A DNA stretch of 64,000 nucleotides, taken from the NCBI RefSeq assembly GCF_022539505.1, contig NC_061508.1, positions 341,509,484 through 341,573,483 on the forward strand, written 5' to 3'. The position numbers were made by a program, and so were the translations under genes. The notes below the pieces were generated by a model, which had not been told where the DNA came from, did no database searches, and saw only the letters and a list, made by a program, of their open reading frames with translations. The stretch is from Lolium rigidum (Eukaryota; Streptophyta; Magnoliopsida; Poales; Poaceae). Numbering within the stretch: position 1 is the first letter of the stretch; every line of letters starts with the position of its first letter. Positions 45,913 to 56,005 of the stretch are shown piece by piece.

Positions 45913-46057
45913 TTTGAGGGGGGGTGTTAGATGTATATATCTGTATATTGTAGTTTCCCCATATGTTAGGGGGCTTCCTGCATATTTCCACCTGTACATG
46001 TACTATATATTGTGGCCTTTGGCCCCCTGGTAATACAACAACTATATTTTCCTAACA
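45913..46057 (+). repeat. Copia-1 polypurine tract and 3' LTR
   Basis: TTTGAGGGGGGG at 45913-45924 primes plus-strand synthesis. The 133-bp LTR follows at 45925-46057, then AGGGC and resumed Helitron sequence. Confidence 0.93.
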
Positions 46058-47211
46058 AGGGCAACATTTATAGTATTTAATTATTGGTCTCATTGTTCTT
46101 TAATTATATAAATCTTGCATATTCATATCGTGTCAGTAATCTTGTATATGCATAACATGTCACAATGTGTAAATATATTATATGGTTGTGTAACAATAGA
46201 GAACGGCATATAACATGTTTAATCATATTTTCTTTTTTATACAAATGGTCATTGTGTTATTTTGCGAGGGCATCATCATTAGTTGTTATATTGTAAAGAG
46301 GATTATCCTTAGAATGTTAAAATTTACCATGAAATAAATTTATGGACTCATGGACATTCACATTATGTGATAGAAAATAATAAGTCTATAGCCACCACCC
46401 ATACTAAATAAAATCACATGTATATAAAATATCATTAATCATCTCTCGTTTTTGGGTAAACGATTATCGGGTTTTTTCCGAAAACACTATAATTATAATA
46501 TTAATGTGTGCAATTTGTTCGGTATACAAAATTGAGATAATTCAGAGGTAGCTAGTATTTTTTATGTGATTTTAAATCGGCGGGCTAAGTTAACAATCAA
46601 TTTGCTAAATAGTTAGGGTTCACTTGAGCACCAACCATATGATATTTAGACATTTCTAATCAAATATAATAATCTTTATTTATAAAGTAAATAGAACAAA
46701 TTTCTCCAAGTCAATATACATGTCGACTAAACAATAAGTATTTAAATTTTATTTAATTTGATCTTTCTACATCTTGTTCCCTCATTTGTTTGGAAAATAC
46801 ATGGCATTCGCACATTCCTATGAATATATATAAAATACATTACATGTTAGACAAACTAAATCCACGGTACACAACTTTGACCGGTAATTGGTACATGGAT
46901 ATGTTACTCAAAATAATGTACTTTTTACATTTTAGTGTTCTTAATTTTGTTTTTTACATCTAACGCAATATATTTATGTATCGTTAACTATATTTATTGA
47001 TATTTCACTATTTAAAATGCTATTTTCCAATGGACACGATGTATTCTATCTACATCTTAACTCTTTCTGCACTAATTCTACTTTCTAGTTCAGTCATTCT
47101 ATGCTCACGTTCTTGTATTGATTAGTTTCCTTTTAAACATGGACTCAGCAATAGAGATTTCAGTTTAGATAACCGATATGTTTTTGATTTGTGGAGCTAG
47201 TTTCTCCTACC

Positions 47212-47471
47212 TACTTTCTTCGTTCGTAACTGTTGCGCGTGTTTTCGGTTTGGTCAAAGTCGAACTTTGTAAAATTTAACCAAATATTTACAAATAATAT
47301 TAATATCTAAAATAAAAAAATTATATTAGAATTTTTGCATAATAGATTTCCATGTTATTGTTATATGTATATAAATTATGGATATAAATATCGTATATTG
47401 TTTTATCAAACTTTTTAAATCTTGACTTTAACTAAGCCTAGAATACGAACTAAATAAACACGGAGAGAGTA
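47212..47471. mobile_element. Stowaway-like MITE
   Basis: It is bounded by TA, starts CTTTCTTCGTTCG and ends CGGAGAGAG, degenerate versions of the CTCCCTCCGTTC/ACGGAGGGAG ends. Inner words GGTCAAAGTCGAACTTTGTA and TTGACTTTAACTAAGCCTAG fit the family. It is about 260 bp and diverged. Confidence 0.65.
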
Positions 47472-47670
47472 CACATAGACCATTTTTTAGTTTTTTATAA
47501 TCACTAATCGGCTTTGAACTATTTTTACAATCATCGATCATCTTTGGAATTTCTTTTATTTTCACCAATCAACTTTGGACCTTCTTTTAAAATAGCCGAC
47601 TAACTTTAGAGACTACGTATATAGCTAGAGTTTAGAACGTCTGCTTTTAACTATGGTTTGGATAAGGACT

Positions 47671-48066
47671 GGAGAGAGACTCCCTGAATTAAACGTGACA
47701 TGCCTTGTTTTTTCTTTTTTAAACGTGACCTGCCTTGTTAGAAGGTTATGTAATTAAATTGCATAGATGTAACGTAACTCTTTTTTTCCTAAATTAGATG
47801 GCTGACCTGCCACGTATGGTGGTTACGTAATTAAATTATATATGTGTAACGTAAATTCTAGTTCTCCTATTACATCAGACTCCTTAAAATAAACGTGACA
47901 TGCCTTGTTTTTTTTTTGGAGCGTGACCTGCCTTGTTAGAAGGTTATGTAATTAAATTGCATAGATGTTACGTAAGGCTTTTTCATGAATTAGATGGATG
48001 ACATGCCACGTCTGGTGGTTACGTAATTAAATTATAAGTGTAACGTAACTCTGGTTCTCCTATTAA
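47671..48066. repeat. Two tandem copies of a ~200-bp unit at the Helitron 5' region
   Basis: Each copy runs AAACGTGACATGCCTTG, GTGACCTGCCTTGTTAGAAG, GTTATGTAATTAAATTGCAT, CTGRCATGCCACGT-like, GGTGGTTACGTAATTAAATT and GTTCTCCTATTA. Copy 1 is about 47671-47873 and copy 2 about 47874-48066. Confidence 0.85.
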
Positions 48067-48174
48067 ATCCTAACCGTAAATTATATATCTAAGTGTCTAA
48101 ATAATTTAGATGATGTGGATTAACGTGGTGCCTCGAAAACATAACCATGTATTATGCTTTTAGTATATAATAGA

Positions 48175-49918
48175 TACTAGCAGTTCATAGGTGAGACTGC
48201 ACTGTTTGAAAATGAGAGGGGCCTGAATTTGACTTGTTTTGATATATGGTCACAGTAGACTCACGGGAATGCTCGGGTGAGTGAGCCAGGTCCGGCCGAA
48301 TGTTGTACTGTGACTCACGCGAGATTATTACTGTGACTCACGCGAGATTATTAACAAGGGATCATTCCCCAAACAATAGAGCTGCAATATTGTACTAGCA
48401 GTAGTACACGATTAGCTCGATCAGACCAGTTTAGCAGCCAGCCATGTCCATTTCATGTACTCCACGATAATAAACTGAATTAAACCGTACTCCATCCTGG
48501 TACCGCATCCTGGAGTTAGTTTCATTCATCGGATTGCTTTGACATGAACTTGCCATGGCCCGGCAGGCCACTGTGCACCTAGCCTACCTATCTACCTATG
48601 GCTACCGCAGTCTCACGCATGCTTATCGTCGAAAGACAAGGCAAGAACAATCCGGTAAACAACGAGCTATATACATTTTTAGTCCCACAATTTTTTGAAA
48701 ACGTGCAAACTAGTATCACTTCTTATAAGGTAGGATAGTTTCAAAACTGATGCACCTGGTCCCAAAAGCAGACACATGTGGTGATTTTTTTTTCAGAAAT
48801 ACCGCTGCATATTTTTCACTGGTACATGTGTTCTTTGGACCTATTTTGCACGCAAAGGCAAGTTTTAGGACTAGGATACCCCATTCCGCAAGAAATGAAA
48901 TTAGTTTGCGCATTTAACCTAAGTTGTGGGATTAGAGGTCTACTCCAGCGGAATGAATGAACTCGCCAGCAAATCACAAGTTGATGATTGGACATAGCAA
49001 ATGGCCCAGTTTTCGTCCGGTTAATGAGCACTACCCTCGCAAAAAGTGGAGGAAGGAAATGGTACTGCTGTTGCCCTCTCGTTTCACCTGTCTCTTCAAG
49101 AAACAAATGATTTGGGAATCCATTGGCCACTTGGCCCTAATCATCAGCTACAGAGAAAGCACACGGACTCCGAAGGCTAGGTGCTCCATCGCCCTCGACT
49201 AGAAGAAACACGCCAACATACATAGCCATTGACCATGGTGCGTTCCTTTCCTTTCCTCTCTTTTGAGGTAAAACTTGTTCCATAGAAAGTTTACCAATCA
49301 CTTCGACCAAAGAGTAGTTGCATCTGTGGATTTTGTGGTGGGATTCTGAGCTTAGGGGTTGTGGAGATCAATGATCCACACAAACAGAGACACGCAACAC
49401 GCAAATGGGTACGCAAAGCTAGGAAATTGATTTCTTCTTGCATAACAATTTTTATGGCTTGATTTTTACTATTATAAACTAGTTGAATGGCCGTGTGTTG
49501 CTATAGCTCCTATGTATTCTCGCAACATATTAATAAAATACATTTAAAAAATCATGTCTATGAAAAAGGCACAATATATTGAAAAAACATAAGATTCTAT
49601 TTTCGTTTCAAGTATATTTTTAGTGTATTTTCCTTTTCTAGTTCAAAATTTTGTGTCAAAATTTACACTAGAAAAAGCAAAATGTATTACAAGTAAAACT
49701 TAGGTGGGATTCCACTTAACACTCTAACTATAAACGGATAATCGGTGGTATTGGTAGGTAAAAAAACCAAATTCTGTCAAAAAAATCATGACACCAGGTC
49801 GTTCAAGCTTGGTCCATAAATAAACCGGATACCAATCCTCCGTTTGTCACGCTCGACCGATGCCGCGTCAGAAAAACCGGTGTACGCCGCTGTGCATGGA
49901 TCCTTCAAAGGTCCTTTC
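48175..49918. other. Unassigned DNA right of the Helitron
   Basis: No gene or TE core is recognised. It has a 23-bp direct tandem repeat at 48307-48352 and, near 49480, an ACTAG plus GGCCGTGTGTTGC stretch like a degenerate Helitron 3' end in reverse. The ORFs at 48716-49202 overlap each other on both strands and show no motif. Confidence 0.45.
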
Positions 49919-50228
49919 TTAGAGCATCTCTAGTAGAGCCAGTAAACTGGTCAAAACCGAATAATAACCGCTAGTTTAGCGGTTTGGTTCGAAAATCGGC
50001 TCAGATCCGTGACCGTATACTAGTCAAAACCGAAAAATGTTTTCGGACTGACACCGAAACCCCAAGTGGACCTGTATTTGTAGTGCTCGAAGGAGCGAAC
50101 CGAACGCAACCTGAACGAAACCCCTAGTTTGCGCGCGGCGGAACTTTAACCTCCTCCCAACTGCCGTCGTCGCCGCCGATCTGCGCGCCTCACCGTCCTC
50201 TGTGCCGCTGTCGCCCGATCTCACCGGC

Positions 50229-51401
50229 ATGAGTCTCGAGTCGACCCCGTCGGCCATCGGAGCTAGCTCGCAGGCCCCGCCACCCTCTCCCGTGCCCTCC
50301 GGAGCTCCCGCCACCCCAACCACCCCAACCATCGAAGAAGGGGACGATGGGGAAGAATATGAAGGCGACGAAGGTGTGGTTGAGGTCGAGGCCAATGGAA
50401 ATAAGAAGAAAAGAAGGGCCAACAACTACACGAAAATAGAAGATGCAACGTTGTGCCGAGCTTGGTCCGCCGTGGGGATGGATGCAGTCTCCCGCATTGA
50501 TCAAACCGGGAAGCGGTACTGGCAACGCATCGAGGACAAATTCCATAAAATCTCATGTTCGCCATCCTATCGATCGCACGTACCGATCCCTCCAAGGTCG
50601 TTGGGAGGCGACACTAGATCAAGTGGTGTCGCATCCTCCTAGCGGCGCAAGTCTGAACGAATATGTGAGTGAATATGCTTGCTTTCTGTTTGCGCAATTT
50701 GTGTTTGGTTTGGTGACCCCACCTAAACGATTTATAAATTTATTTTGTAAATGTAGGAACTCATTGCCGATGCCAGGTATAGAGACATGGCCAGCAGCAA
50801 GGGCAAGAGCTTCACGATGAGACATTGCTTTGATGTGCTTCAACACCTCCCCAAGTGGCAATTGCGGGACGAAGAAACGACACCCAAGAAAGCTGCAATG
50901 GTTGCGTTGGATGATATCGAGGATGAGAAGGAGAGCCGGAACAATGACAAGCCGGAGGGAAACAAGAAGGCCAAAGAGAGGCTGAAGCTCGAGGGGGAGG
51001 CATCATTATTGAGGGACAAGTTTGATCAAACGATAAAGTCGAAGGAGGTGATAACGACCAAGACTTTGGAGACCAAGCTTGTCATCATCGAGAAGAAGAA
51101 AGAGGTGAGTCTTCCCAAGGTTGAAGCCAACCGAGAGGAAGCAAGGAACAAGACCAAGTTGGTGGAGATGAGGACCAATATGAAGAGGGCCAAAGCAATG
51201 AAGAAACTATTGGCTGAAGAGAGGGAGGTCATGATGATGAACACAAAGGACATGAATGAGCAACAAATGGAGTGGTGGAAGGAAGCCTTGGCGGAGATCA
51301 TGGAGAGACGAAGACTAGCTCGTGAAGGGGCAAGTGGTGGTGCATCGGTGATGCATGGAGGTGGTGGCGATGATGGTGAGAACGGTCCTACCTCCGTTTG
51401 A
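50229..51401 (+). pseudogene. Harbinger ORF1-like Myb/SANT protein with NAM-associated-type C-terminus
   Basis: ATG at 50229. The N-terminus is Pro/Ser/Ala-rich then acidic, followed by a KKKRR basic run and a trihelix/SANT-like segment (NYTKIEDATLCRAWSAVGMD, YWQRIEDKFHK). A one-base shift near 50550-50560 moves the frame to RTYRSLQGRWEATLDQV. An intron at 50665-50756 (GTGAGT...TGTAG, 92 bp, phase 0) joins to ELIADARYRDMASSKGKSFT and MRHCFDVLQHLPKWQLRDEE, then long charged helices, ending TGA at 51401. This is the form seen in Harbinger ORF1 and related NAM-associated proteins. ORF1 is known in other Harbingers to bind transposon DNA and help transposase enter the nucleus; here that is inference. 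Confidence 0.75.
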
Positions 51402-51596
51402 TGCCGGTGGTGAGAGGAGATGGTGAGGAGACTGAGCAACTTTCTGCCATGAACTATGAACGTTTTGCGATGATTGTGTCATTTTATGTAAGACTATGAA
51501 CTATGCATGAGTTGTTTGTAGTTGGTAGTTTCATCATATGCCAATTCTATGATAAACCCTGCCTTTACGGGTTCGAAAGCTGGTGTCACGAAACAG

Positions 51597-51656
51597 AGCC
51601 CGTAAACCAAAACTGTAAAACAGAATATTCAGTTTTACAGTTTTGGTTTACGGGCT
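51597..51656. repeat. Near-perfect 60-bp palindrome inside the Harbinger element
   Basis: Arms 51597-51621 and 51632-51656 are perfect complements (start AGCCCGTAAACCAAAACTGT). The centre GAATATTC is itself palindromic, leaving one A-A mismatch. The outer arm AGAGCCCGTAAAC repeats the inner part of the terminal inverted repeat. Confidence 0.92.
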
Positions 51657-51931
51657 ATGTTCTGCGTCACATCTTTCTCGACCCATAAACACGAGATCGG
51701 TGAACCGAACTCCCCCTTTTTCAGTTCGGCTGTTTACGGGCTCTGTTAGAGATGCTCTTAGCACTGTCGCGCAGACGCGCCCCGAGACAAGGGGAAACTG
51801 AATCCTAATCTTTTTACACATGATACAAAAGATGTAGGTTTTCTGCGAAACTTGATGTGCGCATATAGAACTTGGGTGCGGAAGTTTTATTTAATTTTTT
51901 AATAATTAATTTTTTCCGTGACAGAAGCTTA

Positions 51932-52202
51932 GGCTGGTTATAGTGGGGAGTAACTTAGAGTAGTAACATATGTTATGTTACTAGTCTAAGTTACTACCTC
52001 CATAGTGGGTAATAATTTATATGTGGTTTTATGCATTCTGTCATTTATTATGTTATAGACTCATCTTATCTTCGGGTATGTGATGTTATGTTAGTAACAT
52101 AGCTAGTTACCATCTCACTTTCTTTATTTATTTATTGTCATGTCATGTCAGCAAAACGTCTTAGAATGTGTGATGTTACTACCTATGTTAATTTCACTAT
52201 GA
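51932..52202. mobile_element. MITE A (GGCTGGTTATAGTGGGGAGT type)
   Basis: It starts GGCTGGTTATAGTGGGGAGT and ends with a degenerate complement (GTTAATTTCACTATGA). Inner AGTAACATATGTTATGTTAC and TACCTCCATAGTGGGTAATA are typical of this common grass MITE type. It abuts MITE B; the exact junction is unclear. Confidence 0.65.
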
Positions 52203-52453
52203 GACTAGTCATAGTGGGAAATAAAGTAGAGTAATGTCATACATATGACAATATTCTATGGTATTACTTTCATAGTGCATAATAACTTAGATGTAGTATC
52301 ATGCATGAATGTATTAGTTTGATTGTAGACTCGTTTAACCTTGAAAAATGTGATGTGATGGCAACATAGCTAGTTATCAAAATCATCTCTTTCTTCATTT
52401 AGTATCATGTTATGTCATTAATTTGTCTAGTTGACAATTCATGTAGCTCTAAT
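52203..52453. mobile_element. MITE B, left part (right part at 59933-59962)
   Basis: It starts GACTAGTCATAGTGGGAAAT and is related to MITE A. Its right end (GGTTACTCCCACTATAATTA then GTCT) lies at 59939-59962, beyond Copia-2, so Copia-2 inserted into it. Confidence 0.65.
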
Positions 52454-52611
52454 TGTTAAACTATGTAATTCATTTACTGTATTAGGTATAGAATAGTACT
52501 TTACCCCAATACGTATACATTTTGTATTGCCACCGTAGGGTTTTTTCTATGCTATATAACATGAAACATGAAGCCCTAACAGGCTATCGTTTCCGCCCAA
52601 AACTTTCCACA
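52454..52611 (+). repeat. Copia-2 5' LTR
   Basis: It is 158 bp with a CTATATAA TATA box near 52550. The primer site begins at 52612. Confidence 0.85.
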
Positions 52612-52896
52612 TGGCATCTGAGCAAGTCCTCTCCACGACCTAGCCTCCGTCGCATGCTGCCGCATCTCGTTCTGAGCCGCCGCCGCACGCCGCCCTTACA
52701 CAAAAACCGTCGCCGCCTACCGTTGCTTCTAGTCGCCACTCACAGCACAACCAAAAACTGCCGCCGCCGCTTGCACCAAAGCCATTGCCGCTGTCCTATA
52801 AATAACAAAACCTAAAATGCCAAAAACCTCCGCCGCCTGCCGCACACCTCCGCCATCAAAACCCTAGCCGATGCGGCCACTGCTCCTACATTGCCG

Positions 52897-53709
52897 ATGG
52901 CCTCCTGCTCGTCTTCGATGGCCACACTCTCCACCAACCTGGTGTCCTCACCATCCTAGAAACTGAAGCGCGACAACATGCTCTTCTGGAAGGGGACTCT
53001 ACGAGGTATTGGGTGCTTGCCCTATTGAGAGTATCTTACATTCTCTCTTCACCAGACAGATAGACAAATAAAATAGACCCTTGGTGTTTCCCCGCCTTCG
53101 GTGTGCCGGTGCCTTCGGGCTCCTTGTTGGCTCAGACGCAGCCCTGGCCAAGATCATGGAGGCCACAGATGAAGCTGGGAAGAAGCTCACCGTGCCAAAC
53201 CTCGACCACGCCACTTGGGTCGCGCGGGATCAATTCATGCAAGGGTGGCTCAATGACTATCTCTCGCCGGACATCCTCACACATGTCCTCGACAAAACGT
53301 CCACTGTTGATACTTGGACCACCATCTCCGGTTCGCCAGCGCCTCCAAGGCAAAGGTGTCTCATCAGCAGACTGCTCTTAACAACACAAAGAAGAAGGAC
53401 ATGGCTGCTGAGAAGTACCTCTCCAAGATGACTGGGTTTCGCTCTGAGCTTGCTGCTGCTGGAAAAACTATTGAGGATGAGGAGATGATCAGATACATCA
53501 CCGCTTGTCTTGATGGTGCCTACAATGTTCTTGTTGACAGAGTTGATAACGCACCTAGAATCTCTCATGATGATGTGATGAATCAAATCAACGTGTTTGA
53601 TATGTGCCGGACGCTGCTGGCTGATAGCGCCGACCCCACTCCCTTTGTGTGGTCAGCTAACCTCAGCAGGATCCCACGTCCCAGTTCAGTCCCTCCAGGC
53701 GACACACGC
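52897..53709 (+). pseudogene. Copia-2 Gag remnant
   Basis: From ATG 52897: a Ser-rich start, a TAG after 20 residues, then KLKRDNMLFWKGTLR, a typical copia Gag N-terminal motif. After frame changes, EATDEAGKKLTVPNLDHATW and GWLNDYLSPDILTHVLDKTS (53160-53300), then KKKDMAAEKYLSKMTGFRSE, EDEEMIRYITACLDGAYNVL and ISHDDVMNQINVFDMCRTLL (53390-53640), matching the UBN2-type capsid. It stops at the TGA that overlaps the start of the insert. The zinc knuckle is not seen. Confidence 0.75.
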
Positions 53710-54440
53710 TGATGTGGGCATTACCTTTCGGGTAACCAACATTATGCTACCTCCTACGGCCCAACCAGGGGCCCATGAAGATTGCCCAACAACCAAGGTG
53801 GGCCAATACGTCGGTTCCAAAGAAGGATACTCACCCTAAGAAGGGTTCTTGACGAACAAGGCAAGAAGACGTTAAAAAAGGAAAGATCGGGCAACCCCTT
53901 CTCACCATTGCATGTTGTAGTATACAAGTCATAGATATGACATTCATGAAGGGACTTCTTCACAATTATCACATCCATTAGAGTGGTACAACAGAAACAT
54001 TGCAGTTCATAACACTCCCGATTATATTACGAACATGGTCTTAACAAGTTGGTATTCTCACAGGTCCGATGAGAACACCCTGCGATATTACTTAAGTATC
54101 ATTAAAACTCAAACTTAATAGACATGACGAGCTCAGCAACTTATTTAGGTAAGTCACTACGCTGCTCGACTCCGAGATAGCTAGGGTAAGACTCTATTCC
54201 TCCGCCTCTGTGTCGTCAACTCCGTAGACTATCCCATAGTCCACGCCTTCAACTCCTCCTGAAAGGTCCGGCTCTTCATAGACCACCTCGTAGTTGCCTT
54301 CTAGTGCTCCGGTGTAGGCCTCCTCTGCATGCTCACAGTCTAGCAAGGGTGTTGAAAGAAAGTGAGTATAGAGGTACTCAGAAAGTTTAAAAGAGAAAAG
54401 GTGTTTGATGCACTAGCTACCACTAGTGGAAAAAAGGCTA

Positions 54441-54640
54441 ACTGTGGCGCACCAAAATACAATTCTGTGGCGCATATCCTGGTCGCCACAGTTACCACGC
54501 GACTAGTATTGAAACTTCTGTGGCGCATATGTACGTGCGCCACAGAATTTTGAAACTTTTGTGGCGCACCATGCCAATATGCGCCACAGAATTGTTTGTC
54601 AAACTTCTGTGGCGCACCATGCCAATATGCGCCACAGAAT
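54441..54640. repeat. Left subterminal hairpin repeats of the CACTA element
   Basis: Units of the form TTCTGTGGCGCA, 8-12 bp spacer, TGCGCCACAGAA, starting near 54470, 54518, 54557 and 54606, plus a half unit at 54443. Each can fold as an 11-12-bp stem. Confidence 0.9.
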
Positions 54641-54672
54641 TTGTTTTCGAATTTCAAAAAAAAAGTGGCGGC

Positions 54673-55200
54673 CAGATCTAGATCTAGATCTAGATCTAGA
54701 TCTGGGTCGCCGGAATTTTGCTTTTTTATTGGTGGTGGTGGTGGAGGTGGTCGGAGGAGGAGGAGGAGGAGGAGGAGGTGGTGGTGGTGGTGGTGGTGGT
54801 GGTGGTGTTGGTGGTGGTGGTGGTGGTGGTGGCCGGAGGTGGTGGCCGGAGGTGGTGGTGGTGGTGGTGGTGGCCGGAGGTGGTGGTGGTGGTGGTGGTG
54901 GCCGGAGGTGGTGGTGTTGGTGGTGGTGGTGATGGTGGTGGCCGGAGGTGGTGGTGGTGGTGGTGGTGGTGGTGGCCGGAGGTGGTGGTGGTGGTGGCCG
55001 GAGGTGGTGGTGGTGGTGGTCGCCGGAGGTGCTCGCCGGAGGAGGTCGCCGGAGGTGCTCGCCGGAGAAGGTAGGTGGTGGTCACCGGAGAAGGGAGGTG
55101 GTGGAGAAGTGAAGGGAGGTGGTGGTGGTGGTGGGAGGAGAAGTGAGGAGATGGAGAGAAGTGAGAGGAGAAGTGGTGGAGGAGAAGAGGGAGAGTAGGA
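54673..55200. repeat. Simple repeats: (GATCTA)n and (GGT/GGTGGCCGGA)n
   Basis: (GATCTA) about 5 units at 54675-54703, then GGT-rich repeats with interspersed GGCCGGAGGT from 54728 to about 55160. Long ORFs here (poly-Gly, poly-Trp/Gly, Thr/His-rich on the minus strand) result from the repeat and are not proteins. Confidence 0.9.
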
Positions 55201-55237
55201 GATTGGCGCCGGAAAATTTCAAAAAATTTCGGCCAAA

Positions 55238-55975
55238 CTTCTGTGGCGCACCTCCACATGGTGCGCCATAGAATTTTTTTTTCTTTTTTTTTGCATTTTG
55301 CAGGAAAAACACTTTAACTGGCCGTAACTTTTTACTCTTTTCGAATTTGGTGATTCTAAAAATTATCCAACCGTGGGAACATTTTGATATATTGTGCGTT
55401 TTTTTTCGAGTTCGTATGCGACCAGAAATCCAGTTTGATGATTTTCCCACACAATTTTGCAAAAAAAGTCAAAATTCATGTTTGTTAAATTTCAGTGGTG
55501 CTAGATGACATAATATATGGGAATCTCGAAGGATTTTATTTTTTGAAATTTCTATCTATTTCTTTTATTTTTTACAAAGGTAAAAAAGGCGATCCACGGG
55601 GGGAGGGGGGGTGGAGTTGCGTGAGGAGAAAAAATCCTGCAGAATTCTGTGGCGCATATTGTTGGTGCGCCATAGAAGTTAATAATTCTGTGGCGCACAT
55701 GCCACCATGCGCCACCGAATTTTGAACTTCTGTGGCGCACATGCCACCATGCGCCACAGAATTCTCTTCGCCCATGTGCAGTGCTGGACCCCACGTGGGC
55801 CCATGGAATTTCTGTGGCGCATCCAGCCACATGCGCCACAGAAAGTAGACATTCTGTGGCGCACCAGTCCATCCATGCGCCACAGAATTTCGACTTTCTG
55901 TGGCGCATATTTTTGGTGCGCCACAGAAATAATTTTTGTGGAGCATATTTTTTAGATGCGCCACAGATGTCATTT
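55238..55975. repeat. Right subterminal hairpin repeats of the CACTA element
   Basis: Units start near 55240, 55648, 55686, 55730, 55811, 55852, 55893 and 55935. Each is TTCTGTGGCGCA ... TGCGCCAC(A/T)GAA with 7-16-bp spacers; a few arms have a mismatch. Confidence 0.9.
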
Positions 55976-56005
55976 CTACCTATAATGGTTTTTCTACTAG
56001 TGTAC

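Larger units (their letters stand above)
17199..46057 (+). mobile_element. Copia-1: Ty1/copia retrotransposon with two nested Athila elements
   Basis: The LTRs are 133 bp (17199-17331 and 45925-46057) and differ at 3 positions. The target duplicate is AGGGC at 17194-17198 and 46058-46062. The primer site TGGTATCAGAGC (initiator tRNA-Met type) follows the 5' LTR, and a G-rich polypurine tract precedes the 3' LTR. Without Ath-2 and Ath-3 the element is about 4.7 kb. Order is leader, zinc knuckle, protease, integrase, RT, RNase H, which is copia order. A capsid domain is not recognisable, and single-base frameshifts break the ORF in several places. Confidence 0.93.
17168..48174 (-). mobile_element. 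Helitron, about 2.1 kb, expanded to 31 kb by nested insertions
   Basis: Read on the minus strand the element begins TCTATTATATACTAAAAGC (from 48174) and ends in CTAG (17171-17168). It is flanked by A at 17167 and T at 48175, the A|T target rule of Helitrons. A terminal hairpin lies 7 nt before CTAG. Its own sequence is 17168-17198 plus 46063-48174. I find no Rep/helicase ORF, so it is non-autonomous. The TC start and the CTRR-plus-hairpin end are Helitron hallmarks, and TCTATTATATACTAAAAGC resembles 5' ends common in grasses (from memory). Copia-1 and everything within it were inserted later. Confidence 0.8.
46063..48174 (-). other. Helitron body
   Basis: It is AT-rich, with no Rep/helicase motif and no recognisable captured gene exon. 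It contains a Stowaway-like MITE (47212-47471) and a tandem duplication of about 200 bp (47671-48066) next to the Helitron 5' end. The right edge reads TAGTATATAATAGA then T. Confidence 0.65.
49922..51757 (+). mobile_element. PIF/Harbinger-type DNA transposon carrying ORF1 only
   Basis: The terminal inverted repeats start GAGCATCTCTA at both ends (about 27 bp, imperfect: GAGCATCTCTAGTAGAGCCA against GAGCATCTCTAACAGAGCCC). The target duplicate is TTA at 49919-49921 and 51758-51760. Length is 1836 bp. It holds one two-exon gene of the Myb/SANT-like ORF1 kind and no DDE transposase. Autonomous Harbingers need both genes, so this copy would need transposase in trans. A 25-bp-arm palindrome lies at 51597-51656. 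Confidence 0.82.
54421..56002. mobile_element. Non-autonomous CACTA transposon
   Basis: The ends are CACTAGTGGAAAAA and TTTTTCTACTAGTG. The target duplicate is TAC at 54418-54420 and 56003-56005. Length is 1582 bp. Both subterminal regions carry many inverted pairs of CTGTGGCGCA/TGCGCCACAG. The centre is a GGT-rich low-complexity block. There is no transposase. Subterminal repeats in CACTA elements bind the transposase; the large number of hairpins here fits that role. Confidence 0.92.

Noticed and set aside
50787..51401. A separate host gene for a NAM-like protein
   Set aside because: It lies between Harbinger-type inverted repeats with a TTA duplicate and joins upstream exon 1, so it belongs to the transposon.
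54596..55259. Long ORFs coding poly-Gly, poly-Trp/Gly and Thr/His-rich proteins
   Set aside because: They arise from the GGT simple repeat of the CACTA element in every frame and have no other protein feature.
54441..55975. Regularly spaced palindromic repeats resembling a CRISPR array
   Set aside because: Repeats are subterminal inverted pairs of a CACTA transposon with uneven spacing; the genome is a plant's.
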